A DNA stretch of 54,229 nucleotides from Zygnema cylindricum (lineage: Eukaryota; Streptophyta; Zygnematophyceae; Zygnematales; Zygnemataceae), in assembly GCA_037447655.1 (NCBI GenBank), contig JBBHKE010002000.1:1-54229 (forward strand), written 5' to 3'. Below the pieces are notes generated by a model. That model searched no databases, was not told the origin of the DNA, and saw nothing but the letters and a program-made list of their open reading frames with translations. Positions 21,841 through 32,914 of this stretch are shown piece after piece (position 1 is the stretch's first letter; each line of letters opens with the position of its first letter). The translations under genes and the position numbers were made by a program.

Positions 21841-22572
21841 CCAATCAGAATTGAGTTCCGTACGCAAAAGTACAGCTGCCGGTGTACTTTAGGTACGGAC
21901 ATTGTACGACATGGCCAAAATGTCGACACATGTCAAATCCGGATTCGGTGCCATAATCTCCGGAGATTCCACAATCCAACGGAATTTCGCCACGCGTCAT
22001 CCGATGTGGCGATGGCCACAAACCGCCGAAATCTTCCTCCGCGATCTCGGCGCTAATCCCGGCCGTCCGATTAAATTCGGATTTAATCGTAGCCGTAATA
22101 AATACATGCGCGGTATTTGTTTCACTTACGAAACAAATGCGCGGTATTGATTTTTGTCCGTACCGTAATTCGTACATTATATACTACTGGATCTATGTTA
22201 CCCGTAATCCATAACAGTTAAATGATTTATGGTACGTATACGTATTTAAATAAATATCAAACTATATAGTACGTAACACTATTGCTAGACTTAACGGCTA
22301 AGGCTACCTGCTATTTCCTGTCTGCCGGCCGGTACGTACAAGGATCAAATCCTGCTGCCGGCACATACCTTTTAAATAAATAAATAAATACTAATATAAA
22401 ATTCCCGTAAACCTCAGGATAGCCAAGGTAGCCATGGCTCTAGCTTCCTCTCCGATTTCTCAGTGACTGCGACAAGTTTGAGAGTTGGAGAGAGAAGTTA
22501 GAGATAGACTGCCTCGACTTCTATATTTCTTCTCAGACCTAGAAAATACTAATAAAAACATTAGTTTCTACA
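21841..22572 (-). repeat. Family A LTR, right part of split host LTR
   Basis: Continues 16294 after the CCAAT duplication and ends TTTCTACA at 22572 (5' terminus on the minus strand). tRNA-like module on the plus strand at about 22288-22372 (AGGATCAAATCCT, then CCTTTTAAA). It truncates the third ORF of the gypsy copy at 22573. Confidence 0.9.
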
Positions 22573-23564
22573 CTTCATCCGCTTCTTCGTCCGCCGGTTC
22601 CCACCGAGGCACTTTCCGTAACTTGAAGGACACGTGCTTCCTTGCAGCTTGGGCCCGCTGCAGAGCATTCTTTTGGGCCAGCTTGAGTGCCCGCACCTCA
22701 GGGGTGACCTCTGCCCTAGAGATGATGTCATGGAGGCGGACATCCCACGTGTGATACAGACGGAGTAACCCATGAACACCTATCCTACACCGGTAGTTGT
22801 CCTCCACTACTTTCACAAACGGTAGAGTACATGGGTTTAACTACACATAACCCTTGTGATTGTTTCCGAGGTCTTTTGTTCTCATAAAATTCTAGGCCGG
22901 GTGTGAAGGTACGCCAGCGGGAATAAGATGGGGTCTCTAGGTTTTCCCGTACGCCACTCCTCGGGCCACTCCTTGGGATCCCAATACAAGCGTTTCGCGA
23001 AGCCGAAGGTGAGATCCGGATGTTGCGTGTCGGCAGGAAGTGGAAAGAGGTAATCGGGAATTTCCTCTCCCAATTCGCTCTCCTCGGCCGTCTCCCTTTG
23101 ACTTTCGCAAAGGAGAAACACCTCGTCTCCACTAGGGTATTATGCTTCCGCTTTCTTTTCCGCGCTTTCGGAGGACTGCTCGTCAGCGGTACTCTCCTTG
23201 TTGGGGTCCCTCATCACCTCCAGATCCAAGGTGCGCTCCTCAATTGGCGGAGGCGTTGGTTCTCGTTCTGGTTCCTCCGCCTCCGATAGCTCATGATCTT
23301 CCTTATATTCTGTTCCCCTTCTTGGATTTGGGTGTATTCGGGGTCCTGTGAGTTTTTTGACCCCTCCCCTACACTGGTCTTTGCCGGCCCTGCCTCGCTA
23401 CTAACAATCTCTTCTGGTCTTGGCTCAGCTTCTCCCTCTCTTCTCCGGTCTGCCTCTACCATGGCCTCCGCCTCCATTAATAATCTGTGGGGACGGGTCA
23501 CATCTTCTTTCCCCACGCGTACAACTCTCCTCCTTTTCAGTGGTTGAGAGGACGACGACGCCAT
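22573..23564 (-). pseudogene. Unidentified third ORF of gypsy element, copy 2
   Basis: Starts SMASSSSQPLKRRRVVRVG right after the chromodomain tail, in frame with pol in this copy, and continues over two frameshifts to 22573. Acidic N-terminal half (PEYTQIQEGEQ), then a part with many aromatic residues (FGFAKRLYWDPKEWPEEWR; YHTWDVRLHDIISRAEV; HVSFKLRKVPRWEPADEE). KRRR near the start could be a nuclear localisation signal. No family recognised. The related copy at 27129-27815 lacks the middle. Truncated by the LTR at 22572. Confidence 0.55.
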
Positions 23565-24660
23565 AGACACTGTTGAACAACACAATTCCGGTAATTCTAG
23601 AAGCGAAGGTAAACTGACTATGCGGAGAGAAGCAATTTCCAAGCTGCCGAGACTAGGTTGGCCGCGAGGACGGATGGCGGCTTCATTCACAGGGGTTGAG
23701 AGTTTCACTTTTTGACTTTGCGAAGCGTCGCAGCTTGGGAGGGTATCGCAGCGTCCATCATTTCGGAAACTGCGTTGCTGCGGCGAAACCGAGGGTTCGT
23801 CATTCCCCACATAGTGAAACAAAAATGCGCCGTTGCGCTTTCCTGTCAGGGCAGCGGTGGTGCTACGATCCTCTGACGGCATCGTAACCATGTTGCGCTG
23901 CGGTGGCTGCGCTGCTACAGTGCTGCGGTGTGGTAACATCGCCACTGCGTTCCTTTGCCGCGTCCCTAAGATAATTGCGATGGTTGTGACACCGCAATTC
24001 GCTCCTTTATTGCGGCCGCTGCAATTGCCCCTCCGGTAAAGCTGAGTGTCCTCACTTCGCTTAAACCGGCGCAGCAACTCCGGAGAATGCAGATCCCCGT
24101 CGTTCACCCAAGAGTCGTCCTCAACACCGTAGCCTTTCCAACGCACCAAATATTGGGTGGAGTTGGAATTCTGAGAGTGGCGTGACTGAAGGATCTCTTC
24201 TACCTCATACTCGTCTAAGGTTCCCCGAACAGGTGGTAAAGGAGTATTTCGTCGTCGATTAGGGAACACCGAATCAAGATTGCGGAATGGTTTAAGAAGG
24301 GAAACATGGAAGACATTGTGGATATTCCAGTTCGTCGGGATATCCAATTTGTAAGCCACGTCGCCTACACGGGAAAGAATTGTGAACGGTCGCGTGGGTG
24401 ATTCTGAGAGGGACCAGGCAGGAGGCTGCCATATTAAGGCCAACCTTGTCCCCACGCTAAAGACGTTGTCCTTCCGGTGAGAGTCGGCATGCGACTTTGA
24501 CAATCCTTTGCCATTTGGGTGCCTTGGCCGCCTTTTCCGGGTTTCCTTACGGCGTTTTGGCAAGTTTAGAGCTGTGTTGTTTGGCAGTCCGCTGCAATAA
24601 GTTTTAGGGTAGAATGGGTTAATATCGATCAATGTGATCAATCCGATAAATAATCGTCAG
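23565..24660 (-). pseudogene. Gypsy integrase C-terminus and chromodomain, copy 2
   Basis: Open frame through the GPY/F-like region (RVGDVAYKLDIPTNWNIHNV, FHVSLLKPF) and a chromodomain (YEVEEILQSR, QYLVRWKGYG, DDSWVNDGDL), then a Ser/Arg/Gln-rich tail of about 130 residues leading into the third ORF. Upstream, about 150 bp of the integrase is replaced at roughly 24605-24690 by an AT-rich filler with GATCAAT inverted motifs. The chromodomain marks the element as a chromovirus; such domains usually direct integration to marked chromatin. Confidence 0.88.
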
Positions 24661-26503
24661 ATTGATTATAGATCAATCATCAGTTTGAGGGTGGTAGACT
24701 GTGGACATGGCCAGTTGCGTGCCACATAGGGCAAATAGATTTTGCCAAAAGTGGCTCACGAATTTACGATCGCGGTCACTGACGATCATTGTCGGAAGTC
24801 GGTGATGGCGGAATATCTCCTAAAAGAATAAGTCTGCCATATCGCGGGCAGTAGCTGAGGTGGACGTGGGTAGAAAATGTGCCATTTTTGTCAGGTAATC
24901 CACGACAACGAAGATTGAGTCGTAGCCCTCCTTCGTCAGTGGAAGGGCCACGATGAAACCCATGGAAATCGCCTCCCAAGGAACAGATGGTATCAGAAGG
25001 GGTTGTAACAGACCTTGTTGCCCTGAATCCGGTTTGTTCCTATTACAGGAGTCACACGTCCGGACATACTCTGCAATGTCTCGAGTCATGTTTGGCCAGT
25101 AATACGCCTCGGTGACACGTGCGGTTGTTTTATCCCGCCCAAAATGTCCACTGAGCGGCTCGTCGTGACTCATTTTACGAATCATGTGACGGAGTTCAGT
25201 ATTTGTTGGCACATAAAGCTGTGTTGTCTTACTCGGTGTGTATCGCCACATACCATTGGAGGTTAAAACGAGTAACTTCCTTTAAATGAGTTCCTCTGGT
25301 GAATCATCGTCGTTGTTGGCGGCCTTTATCCGACCTAACCACTGTTCGTCCACCTGCACCGTACTGGTGACTGCGTTGAGTTTCAGATCTTGCGTTGCAG
25401 TCGACGATGCGGTGTTCTCTTTCACAGCGCTTACGTTCCCATGCTGCGATGCTTGCGGTCTTTGCTCCGCTACCGGCGCAGCGACTTCGGGTCTTCTTGA
25501 CAGCGCATCCGCCGGGTTCGTTTTGCCCGGCTTATATTCTATGACAAGTTCCGGACCGAAGGTCTGCAAAAATGTCATCCATCGCACTTGTTTCTTGGAC
25601 AACTTCGGCTGGGTTTGGAGATATTGTAAGGCGTGGTGGTCCGTGATAATCGTGATCCGTTTCCCCTGAACGTAACACTTCCAAACCTCCAGCGCATTGA
25701 AGATAGTTATTGTCTCTTTCTCATGGGTGGCCCAGTTCAGCTCTGCTGCCTTTAGTTTTCGACTATCGTAGGCGATGGGTTGAAGGCCTTTCCCTTGATC
25801 TTGCATAAAGATCGCTCCAATAGCCGTATTGCTAGCGTCGGTAATAATCATCCAAGGTAATTCCGGGTCGGGAACAGCTAACACAGGGGCGGTAACCAAT
25901 CGCTCTTTTAGCGTGTTAAATGCTACTCCTTGTGCCGTTTTCCAATCATAGGGCACGTCATTCTTGAGCAATTCCGTGAGCGGTGCAGCAATTTTTGTGA
26001 AACATTTGACAAAACGTCGATAAAAGGAGCATAGTCCTAGAAAGCTCCGTAACTCCGTAATATTCGTCGGCTGCGATCACTCCTTAACTTCCCTTGTCTT
26101 GTTTGGATCCACTGCGATCCCGTCCCGACTCACCACATGGCCTAAAAAATCAATCTTCTCCTTGAAGAAGTCACACTTACTTCTTTTTGCGTACAATTTA
26201 TTTTCCCGAAAGACTTGGAGGACCGTCCGTAAGTGCTTCATATGCTCCTCCTGCGTTCGGCTATACACCAATATGTCGTCTAGGAAGACGATCACAAACG
26301 AGTCCAAATATTGCCGAATGATGGAATTCATTAAATGCATAAAGGTTGCCGGTGCGTTAGTCAACCCGAACGGCATTACCCGAAACTGGAAATGACCGTA
26401 TCGAGTTCTGAACGCCATTTTCTCCACATCTTCCTTGGCAATTCTAATCTGGTGGTAGCCGCTCCGCAAGTCTATTTTCGAAAAATATTTAGCACCTCGA
26501 AGT
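24661..26503 (-). pseudogene. Gypsy RT, RNase H and integrase N-terminus, copy 2
   Basis: RT fragment begins at the LTR insertion (26504) and includes [21 protein letters not shown] and FLDDILVYS. An in-frame TGA follows near 26075. RNase [44 protein letters not shown]. The HHCC zinc region (HMIRKMSHDEPLSGHFG, CDSCNRN) leads to the core, where the first catalytic Asp is Gly (AISMGFIVALP versus ISIDFIV in copy 1). Gag, protease and RT N-terminus lie beyond the inserted LTR and assembly gap. Confidence 0.9.
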
Positions 26504-26975
26504 TGTAGAAACTAATGGTTTTTATTAGTATTTTCTAGGTTGGAAAAGAAATATAGAAGTCGAGGCAGTCTATCTCTAACTTCTCTCTCCAACTCTCAAA
26601 CTTGTCGCAGTCACTGAGAAATTGGAGAGGAAGCTAGAGCCATGGCTACCTTGGCTATCCTGAGGTTTACGGGAATTTTATATTAGGGTTTTTTATTTAA
26701 AAGGTATGTGCCGGCGGCAGGATTTGATCCTTGTACGTACCGGCCGGCAGACAGGAAATAGCCGGTAGCCTTAGCCGTTAAGTCTAGAGGTAGTGTTACA
26801 TAGTATATAGTTTGATATTTATTTAAACATGTATTCGCGCGATAAACCATTTAACTGTAATGAATTACGGGATACATAGATCCAGTAATACGTAATGTAC
26901 GAATTACGGTACGGACATAAATCAGTACCGCGCATTTTGTTTCATAATTGAAACAAATACCGCGCATGTATTTAT
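26504..26975 (+). repeat. Family A LTR, 5' part, cut by assembly gap
   Basis: TGTAGAAACTAATGG start, inserted in the gypsy RT after GCACCTCGAAGT. Antisense tRNA-like module at about 26706-26790. Stops at the N run, so it is unknown whether this is a solo LTR or a full element. Confidence 0.88.
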
Positions 26976-26985
26976 NNNNNNNNNN
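26976..26985. other. Assembly gap (10 N)
   Basis: Ten Ns separate the inserted LTR from the 3' part of another gypsy copy. The true gap length is unknown and the two sides need not be adjacent. Confidence 0.99.
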
Positions 26986-27815
26986 TTGCGCTTCTTGGGT
27001 CCTAAAGCCGTGCGCTCCTCGGACGTGGCCCCCAGCAAGGCGGCGCTGGGCTTGATGGGCTCCAACATGGACTCCTTCCCCACCTAGTCCAAGTTCTCGC
27101 TTATTGCGTCTCCGCCAACCGTCGCAGTCTAGTTGTATAACGCAACGAACTCTGGGCTATGGTAGTTCGGGTCGCGGCGGAACGACCCCCGGTGCAGGCT
27201 CCTCGCGTGCCGAAATCCTGGGTTCTTCGCGTTCATCCATTGGGGGAACTTCCTCCGCTTCTTCATCCGCCAGTTCCCACCGAGGTACTTTCTGTAGTTT
27301 AAAGGACACGTGTTTCCTTGCAGCTCGGGCCCGCTGCCCGGATCTCTTCGGTTCCCTCGCAGGAGGAACACATCGTCGCCAGTGGGGTATTGTGCCTCCG
27401 CTTTCTTTTCCGCGCTTTCAGACGACTGCTCGTCCGCTGTACTCTCCTTATTTGGGTCTTGCATCACCTCTAGATCCGAGGCGCGTTCCTCAATTGGCGG
27501 AGGCGTTGGTTCTCGTTCTGGTTCCTCCGCCTCCGATAGCTCATGATCTTCCCTATATTCCTGATCCCCTTCCCGAGTTGGGGTGTATTCGGGGTCTTGT
27601 GCGTTTTTTGACCCCTCCCCTCCACTAGTCTCTGCCGGTCTTGCCTCGCTACTGGCGGTTTCCTCAGGTTCTGGTTCCACTTCCACTTCTCTTCGCCTGC
27701 TTGCTTCCACCATGGCCTCCGCCGCCCTTAACAATCTCTTGGGACGGTTCGCATCTCCTTGTCCCACTTGTACAAGTCTCCTCCTTTTCGGTGGTGGAGA
27801 GGACGAGGACGCCAT
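26986..27815 (-). pseudogene. Unidentified third ORF of gypsy element, copy 1
   Basis: From the ATG complementary to 27813-27815 (MASSSSPPPKRRRLVQVG) the frame stays open to 27129 and ends ALYN. It is acidic and Pro/Glu-rich (EEPEREPTPPPIEERASDLE). Relative to copy 2 it lacks the aromatic-rich middle: DDVFLLRG joins directly to the segment corresponding to the ARKHVSFKL part. A 2 nt deletion near 27830 separates it from the pol frame. The GC-rich stretch 26986-27128 continues on the minus strand without any family match. No known domain; position after a chromodomain and before the expected 3' LTR suggests an accessory retroelement protein. Confidence 0.55.
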
Positions 27816-27835
27816 AGACACCTTGAACAAGACAA

Positions 27836-29110
27836 TTACGGTAATTCCAAAAGCGAAGGTAAGCTGATTATGCGTAGAGAAGCAATTTCTAAGCTGCCGA
27901 GATTAGGTTGGTCGCGAGGACTTATGGCGTCTTTATTCACGGGGGTTGAGGGTTTCACTTTTGGACTTTGTGAGGCGTCGCAGCGTGCGAGGGTATCGCA
28001 GCGTTCATCATTTACTAAACTGCGCTGCTGCGGCGAAACCGAGGGTTCGTCGTTACCCACATAGTGAAACACAATTGCGCCGTTGCGCTTTCCTGTCAGC
28101 GCAGCGGTGGTGCTGCGATCCTTTGACGGCATCGTAACCATGTTGCGCTGCGGTGGCTGCGCTGCAACAGCGCTGCGGTGTGGTAACATCGCCGCTGCGT
28201 TCCTTTGCCGCGTCCCCAAGATAATTGCGATGGTTGGACACTGCGATTCACTCCTTTATTTCGGCCGCTGCGATTGCCCCTCCGGTAAAGCTGAGTGTCC
28301 TCACTCCGCTGAAACCGGCGCAGCAACGCAGGAGAATGCAGATCCTCCTCGTTCACCCAAGAGTCATCCTCAGCGCCGTAGCCCTTCCAACGCACGAGGT
28401 ACTGGTTGGAGTTGGAATTCCGAGAGCGGCGCGACTGAAGGATCTCCTCCACCTCATACCCGTACCGTGAACGGGGGGTAAAGGATGATTTTGTCGTCAA
28501 TTAAGAAACATCGAATTAGGGTCTCTGAATGGTTTAAGCAAGGAAACATAGAAGACATTGTGGATATGCCACTCCGTCGGAATATCCAACTTATAAGCCA
28601 CCTCTCCCACACGTGACAGACCCGTGAAACGGCGCGTAAATTTCGGTGCCAATTTCTTAGAGAGGGCGCCCGGTAAGGAGAGGTTTGCCATATTAAGGCG
28701 AACCTTATCACCCACGTGAATAACGATTTCCTTTCGGTGGGAGTCGGCTTGCGAATTTTGACGATCCTTTGCCAGCTGGAGCGCCTTCGCCGCCTTTTCC
28801 AGATTCCCTTGCAACGTTGTGGCAAAATCTAGAGCTGCTGGCGTAGGGCAGTCCGCGACCAATAAGTTTTGGGGAAGAGTGGGCTGTCGTCCATTGAGGG
28901 AAAATGGCGTAGCATTCATGGACGAGTGCAGCGCACTGTTGTACGCCACCTCAATCGCTGTTAGATGGTTTATCCAATCTGTTAGGTGCTCCGAAACATA
29001 AGCCCGTAACGCCTCCTCGAATGTTTGATTCACCCTTTCAGATTGACCATCTGTTTCAGGGTGGTAAGTTGTGGACATCGCCAGTTGCGTTCCACATAGC
29101 TCAAGCAGAC
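27836..29110 (-). pseudogene. Gypsy integrase C-terminal half and chromodomain, copy 1
   Basis: Starts after the solo LTR with MSTTYHPETDGQSERVNQTF, containing the catalytic Glu region of integrase, then GDKVRLNMANL and the GPY/F-like region (FTGLSRVGEVAYKLDIP). One frameshift near 28500 precedes the chromodomain (YEVEEILQSRRS, QYLVRWKGYGAEDDSW). The pol tail runs to a TAA-type stop near 27836. Confidence 0.9.
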
Positions 29111-29115
29111 CCCTC

Positions 29116-30114
29116 TGTTGAAATAAGTAGTTTTTGTATTTTCTAGGTCTAAATTACATTAGCGGAAACATATATAGAAAATGATGGCAGCCTGCCTCCA
29201 TCTCTTCTCTCTTTCCCCCATACTTGTTGTAGTCACTGAAGGAGAGAGAGAGCGATGGAGCCATGGCTGCCTCAGCTCCATAGGAAGGACCAAAGAGTGA
29301 CTTAAGTCACTCTCAACAAAAGGTTGAGTCTGACAGGACTCGAACCCCCGACCGGTAGAGCGCGGCGTAGCCGTTAGCTCTAACCAGTCTGTCGTAGAAG
29401 TCCGTTAGATGATATAGGGTTTCATTCATATTTAAACTATTGTATTATACTGAAATGATTTAACTTTAATATGGACGAAACGAACATAGAACTTGTTAAG
29501 GTTTAGTGCGAGCGTCATTTCGCACGAAACAAATGAAACGGACATTTGTTTTAAACGGTCGACATTTAATGTCGGATTTAATCCGACGGCGCACGTCATC
29601 GCCGAGATCGCGGAATGGTCACTTTGGATTTTATGGACGTGGCATGACGTGGTGCCGCGTGGAAGGATGACATTCGGTCGCGAGAATTCCGGAGAATATA
29701 CGAACGAGTGGAAAAATGACACGCGTCCACTCAGTAGCCTTCTCGTACACACACCGTACAGAAAGGACATCGGCCGTAGTACCTTTTTGTACTTTACAGT
29801 AATATGATTGGTTCGTACTTTAGTAGATAGGGGTTGTGAGGGAGATTTAGGACTTAGGAATTTTTTGACACTTCTCTCTCTAAGAGATATTTGTATAAAT
29901 TGGCATTTTTGCCGACTCATAACTTATCGGCTGGTTGGCCGTTTTCAGTGATTATTTTTGCTACGGACTCAGGGGAGTCCAGGCTGCACAAGGGTGCAGT
30001 CAAATTGTCAGTTTGCCTTCTTGGGCAGCAGTGGTCTTGGCTTAAAGTGGGTTAGTTAAATACTATCTAGAGGCTTCCTGTATTTTGTAGTCAAATGGAG
30101 GACACAGAATTGCA
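29116..30114 (+). repeat. Solo LTR, family C, TSD CCCTC, inside gypsy integrase
   Basis: 999 bp, TGTTGAAATAAGTAG to CAGAATTGCA, with exact TSD CCCTC at 29111-29115 and 30115-30119. Antisense tRNA-like module at about 29318-29412 on the minus strand: B-box GGTTCGAGTCC preceded by a stem AGAGC/GCTCT and followed by a hairpin (CTCAAC/GTTGAG) with a T-run. Leader hairpins GGACTC/GAGTCC and CTGCAC/GTGCAG at 29963-30003. Confidence 0.96.
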
Positions 30115-30844
30115 CCCTCCAAAAGTGACTCACAAATTTCCGATCCCGATCGCTGACGATCCTATTTGGGAGTGTGTGATGGCGAAATATCTCCCGAAAG
30201 AATAAGTCTGCCACATCTCGCGCTGTGGCGGTGGTTGTCGTGGGTAAGAAATGAGCCATTTTTGTCAGTTAATCCACGACGACGAAGATATAGTCGTAGC
30301 CCTCTTTTGTCAGCGGAAGGACCACGATGAAATCTATCGAAATCTCCTCCTAAGGAACAGATGGTATCGGAAGGGGTTGTAACAAACCGTGGTCACCCTG
30401 AATCCGGTTTGTTCCTATTATAGGAGTCACACGTCCGGACGTATTCAGCAATGTCTCGAGTCATTTTTGGCCAATAATACGCCTCAGCGACACGTGCGGT
30501 TGTTTTATCCCGCCCAAAATGTCCACTGAGCGGCTCGTCGTGACTCATTTTAAGAATCATGTGACGGAGTTCCGTATTTGTTGGCACATAAAGCCGTGTT
30601 GTCTTACTCGATCTGTATCGCCACATACCATTGGCGGTTCGAACAAGTACCTTCCGTTTAATGAGTTCCTTTAGTGAATCATCATCACCGTAGGCGGCCT
30701 TTATCCGACCTAACCACTGGTCATCCACCTGCACCGTACTGGTGACTGCGTTGAGTTTCGGGTCTTGCGCTGCGGTCGACGCTGCGGTGTTCTCTTTTAG
30801 AGAGCTTACGCTCCCATGCTGCGATGTTTGCGATCGTTGCTCCG
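30115..30844 (-). pseudogene. Gypsy integrase N-terminal half, copy 1
   Basis: HHCC zinc region (HMILKMSHDEPLSGHFG ... CDSYNRNKPDSG), a stop and frame change at about 30395, then the core with ISIDFIVVLPLTKEGYD (first catalytic Asp kept), [10 protein letters not shown] and [14 protein letters not shown] (second Asp). Split by the solo LTR; the Glu-containing part resumes at 29110. A TAA/TAG replaces an Arg codon before LTKMAHF. Confidence 0.88.
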
Positions 30845-32011
30845 CTACCGGCGCAGCAACTCGGGTCTTCTTGACAGCGCATCCACCGGGTTCGTTTTGC
30901 CTAGCTTATATTCTATAACAAGTTCCGGACCGAAGGTCTGCAGAAACGTCATCCAGCGCACTTGTTTCTTGGACAACTTCGGCTGGGTCTGGAGATATTG
31001 TAAGGCGTGGTGATCCGTGATAATCGTGATCTGTTTCCCCCGAACGTAACACTTCCAAACCTCCAGCGCATTAATGATAGCTATTGTCTCCTTCTCATGA
31101 GTGGCCCAGTTCAGCTCTGCTGCCTTTAGTTTTCGACTGTCGTAGGCGATGGGTTGAAAGCCTTTCCCTTGATCTTGCATAAGGATTGCTCCAATAGCCG
31201 TATCGCTAGCGTCGGTAATTATCGTCCAAGGTAAGTCCGGGTCGGGAACAGCTAACACAGGGGCGGTAACCAACCGCTCCTTTAGCGTGTTAAAGGCTGC
31301 CCCTTGAGCCGCTTTCCAATCATAGGGTACGTCATTCTTGGGCAATTCCGTGAGCGGTGCAGCGATTTTTGCGAAACCTTCGACAAAACGTCGATAATAG
31401 GAGCATAGTCCTAGAAAGCTCCGTAACTCCGTAATAATTGCTGGCTGCGGCCACTCCTTAACTGCCTTTGTCTTGTTTCGATTCACTGCGATTCCGTCCC
31501 GGCTCACCACATGGCCTAAAAAATCAATCTTCTCCTTGAAGAAGTCACATTTACTTCTTTTTGCGTATAACTTATTTTCTCGAAGGACTTGGAGGATCGT
31601 TCGTAAGTGCTTCATATGCTCCTCCTGCGTTCGGCTATACACCAGTATGTCGTCTAGGAAGACGATCACAAACGCGTCCAGATATTGCCGAAAGATGGAA
31701 TTCATTAAATGCATAAAGGTTGACGGTGCGTTAGTCAACCCGAATGGCATTACCCGAAACTAGAAATGACCGTATCGAGTTCTAAACGGTGTCTTTTCCA
31801 CATCCTCCTCGGCAATTCTAATCTGGTGTTAGCCGCTCCGCAAGTCTATTTTCGAAAAATATTTAGCGCCTCTAAGTCGATCCAACAATTCGTCTATCCT
31901 CGGTAGGGGGTACGCATTCTTCACCGTTAATTTGTTCAGCGCTCGGTAGTCTATACACATACGGAAACCTCCATCTTTCTTGTTCACCAAGAGAACGGGG
32001 GCTCCATACGG
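30845..32011 (-). pseudogene. Gypsy reverse transcriptase and RNase H, copy 1
   Basis: RT from [17 protein letters not shown] and [20 protein letters not shown] through [12 protein letters not shown] and [11 protein letters not shown]; RNase H with [29 protein letters not shown] and [10 protein letters not shown]. Stops: TGA at about 32012, TAA (before HQIRI) and TAG (before FRVMPFG). A single-base deletion shifts the frame after RRPE. Confidence 0.9.
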
Positions 32012-32914
32012 TCACTTGCTTGGTTCGATTTCTCCGGCGTCGACCAACTCCGCTAGTTGCTTTTTCAGTTCGTCCAACTCGGTGTAGCTCATCTTGTACA
32101 TCCGATTAGCCGGGGGTACCGCTCCAGGAACAAGCTCTATCCTATGGTCTACTTCGCGCTTCGGAGGTAATCCTTCGGGGAGCTTCGAGGGAAATACATC
32201 TGCGTACTCCTCGAGAAGTTTTGTCACGACTTCCGGGGCCTCTTCGGAAGTCTTTCTAATGTCGTCACTTTCTTTGGAGTCGAAGTCGGGGTCTTTCTTC
32301 TTCCATTCTTCCGGGATCTCCTCCTTCGCCTCCTCCATTGGTTGGATGACCGCCATACCAATCGTTTCCCCCTTCTTGAGTGCCCTCTTGAGCTGTAAGG
32401 CCGAAAGCAGGCGTCCCTCTTCCGCTCCCTTACCAGCCGATCCCGCTTTTACCTCAACCTCTTCTTCACCTTTCTTCACTCTCATGGCGCCACTTCTCCA
32501 ATCGATCGTCGTATTCCATTTTTGCAGCCACGGCTTCCCCAAAATTACCTCATGGTCCCCAAGAGGTAATACATTAAGCGTGTCGTACCATCGGAATTTC
32601 CCAATTCCGACGCGTAACCTCGGGGTACGATGGGTAATCGATAAGGAACTGCCGTTGGCCAATTGTACCGACTGATGATGCTGTAGCACCACAAGAGGGA
32701 GTTTCAATCTTTTCACCGTCGCCTTGTTAATGAAGTTCCACGATGCTCCGGAGTCCACCATGAAGTTAGCAGCACTCACTGTTATTTGACCCCGAAATAT
32801 CAAAGGGTCTCCTCCTTCATCGGCTAACCTCATAACGGTAAGTTTTCCCTTTTTGGGACCTTTCCGTTTGGACACTCTCGAGCCATATGATCGGGAGAAC
32901 CGCACTGGAAACAT
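32012..32914 (-). pseudogene. Gypsy aspartic protease and linker, copy 1
   Basis: Frame overlapping the end of gag: LTVMRLADEGGDPL, FMVDSGASWNFINKATV (active site DSGA), VILGKPWLQKWNTTIDW (flap/C-terminal motif), an acidic Glu/Lys linker, then the RT fingers start (DVFPSKLPEGLPPKREVDH). About 300 codons open. It differs from gag by one frame step near 32850-32900. Confidence 0.9.

Noticed and set aside
21115-22177. ORFs inside LTRs (for example SIPRIDFGSETNTAHVF-type reading, repeated in many copies)
   Set aside because: They recur only because the LTRs recur, differ in length between copies and contain no domain. Treated as chance ORFs within U3.
26986-27128. Contaminant or unrelated host exon next to the gap
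   Set aside because: It is GC-rich, but it continues on the minus strand from the third gypsy ORF; there is not enough evidence to call it separate, although an assembly artefact at the gap is possible.
27836-28500. Host chromodomain protein
   Set aside because: The chromodomain directly follows a gypsy integrase on the same strand in both copies, so it belongs to the retrotransposon.
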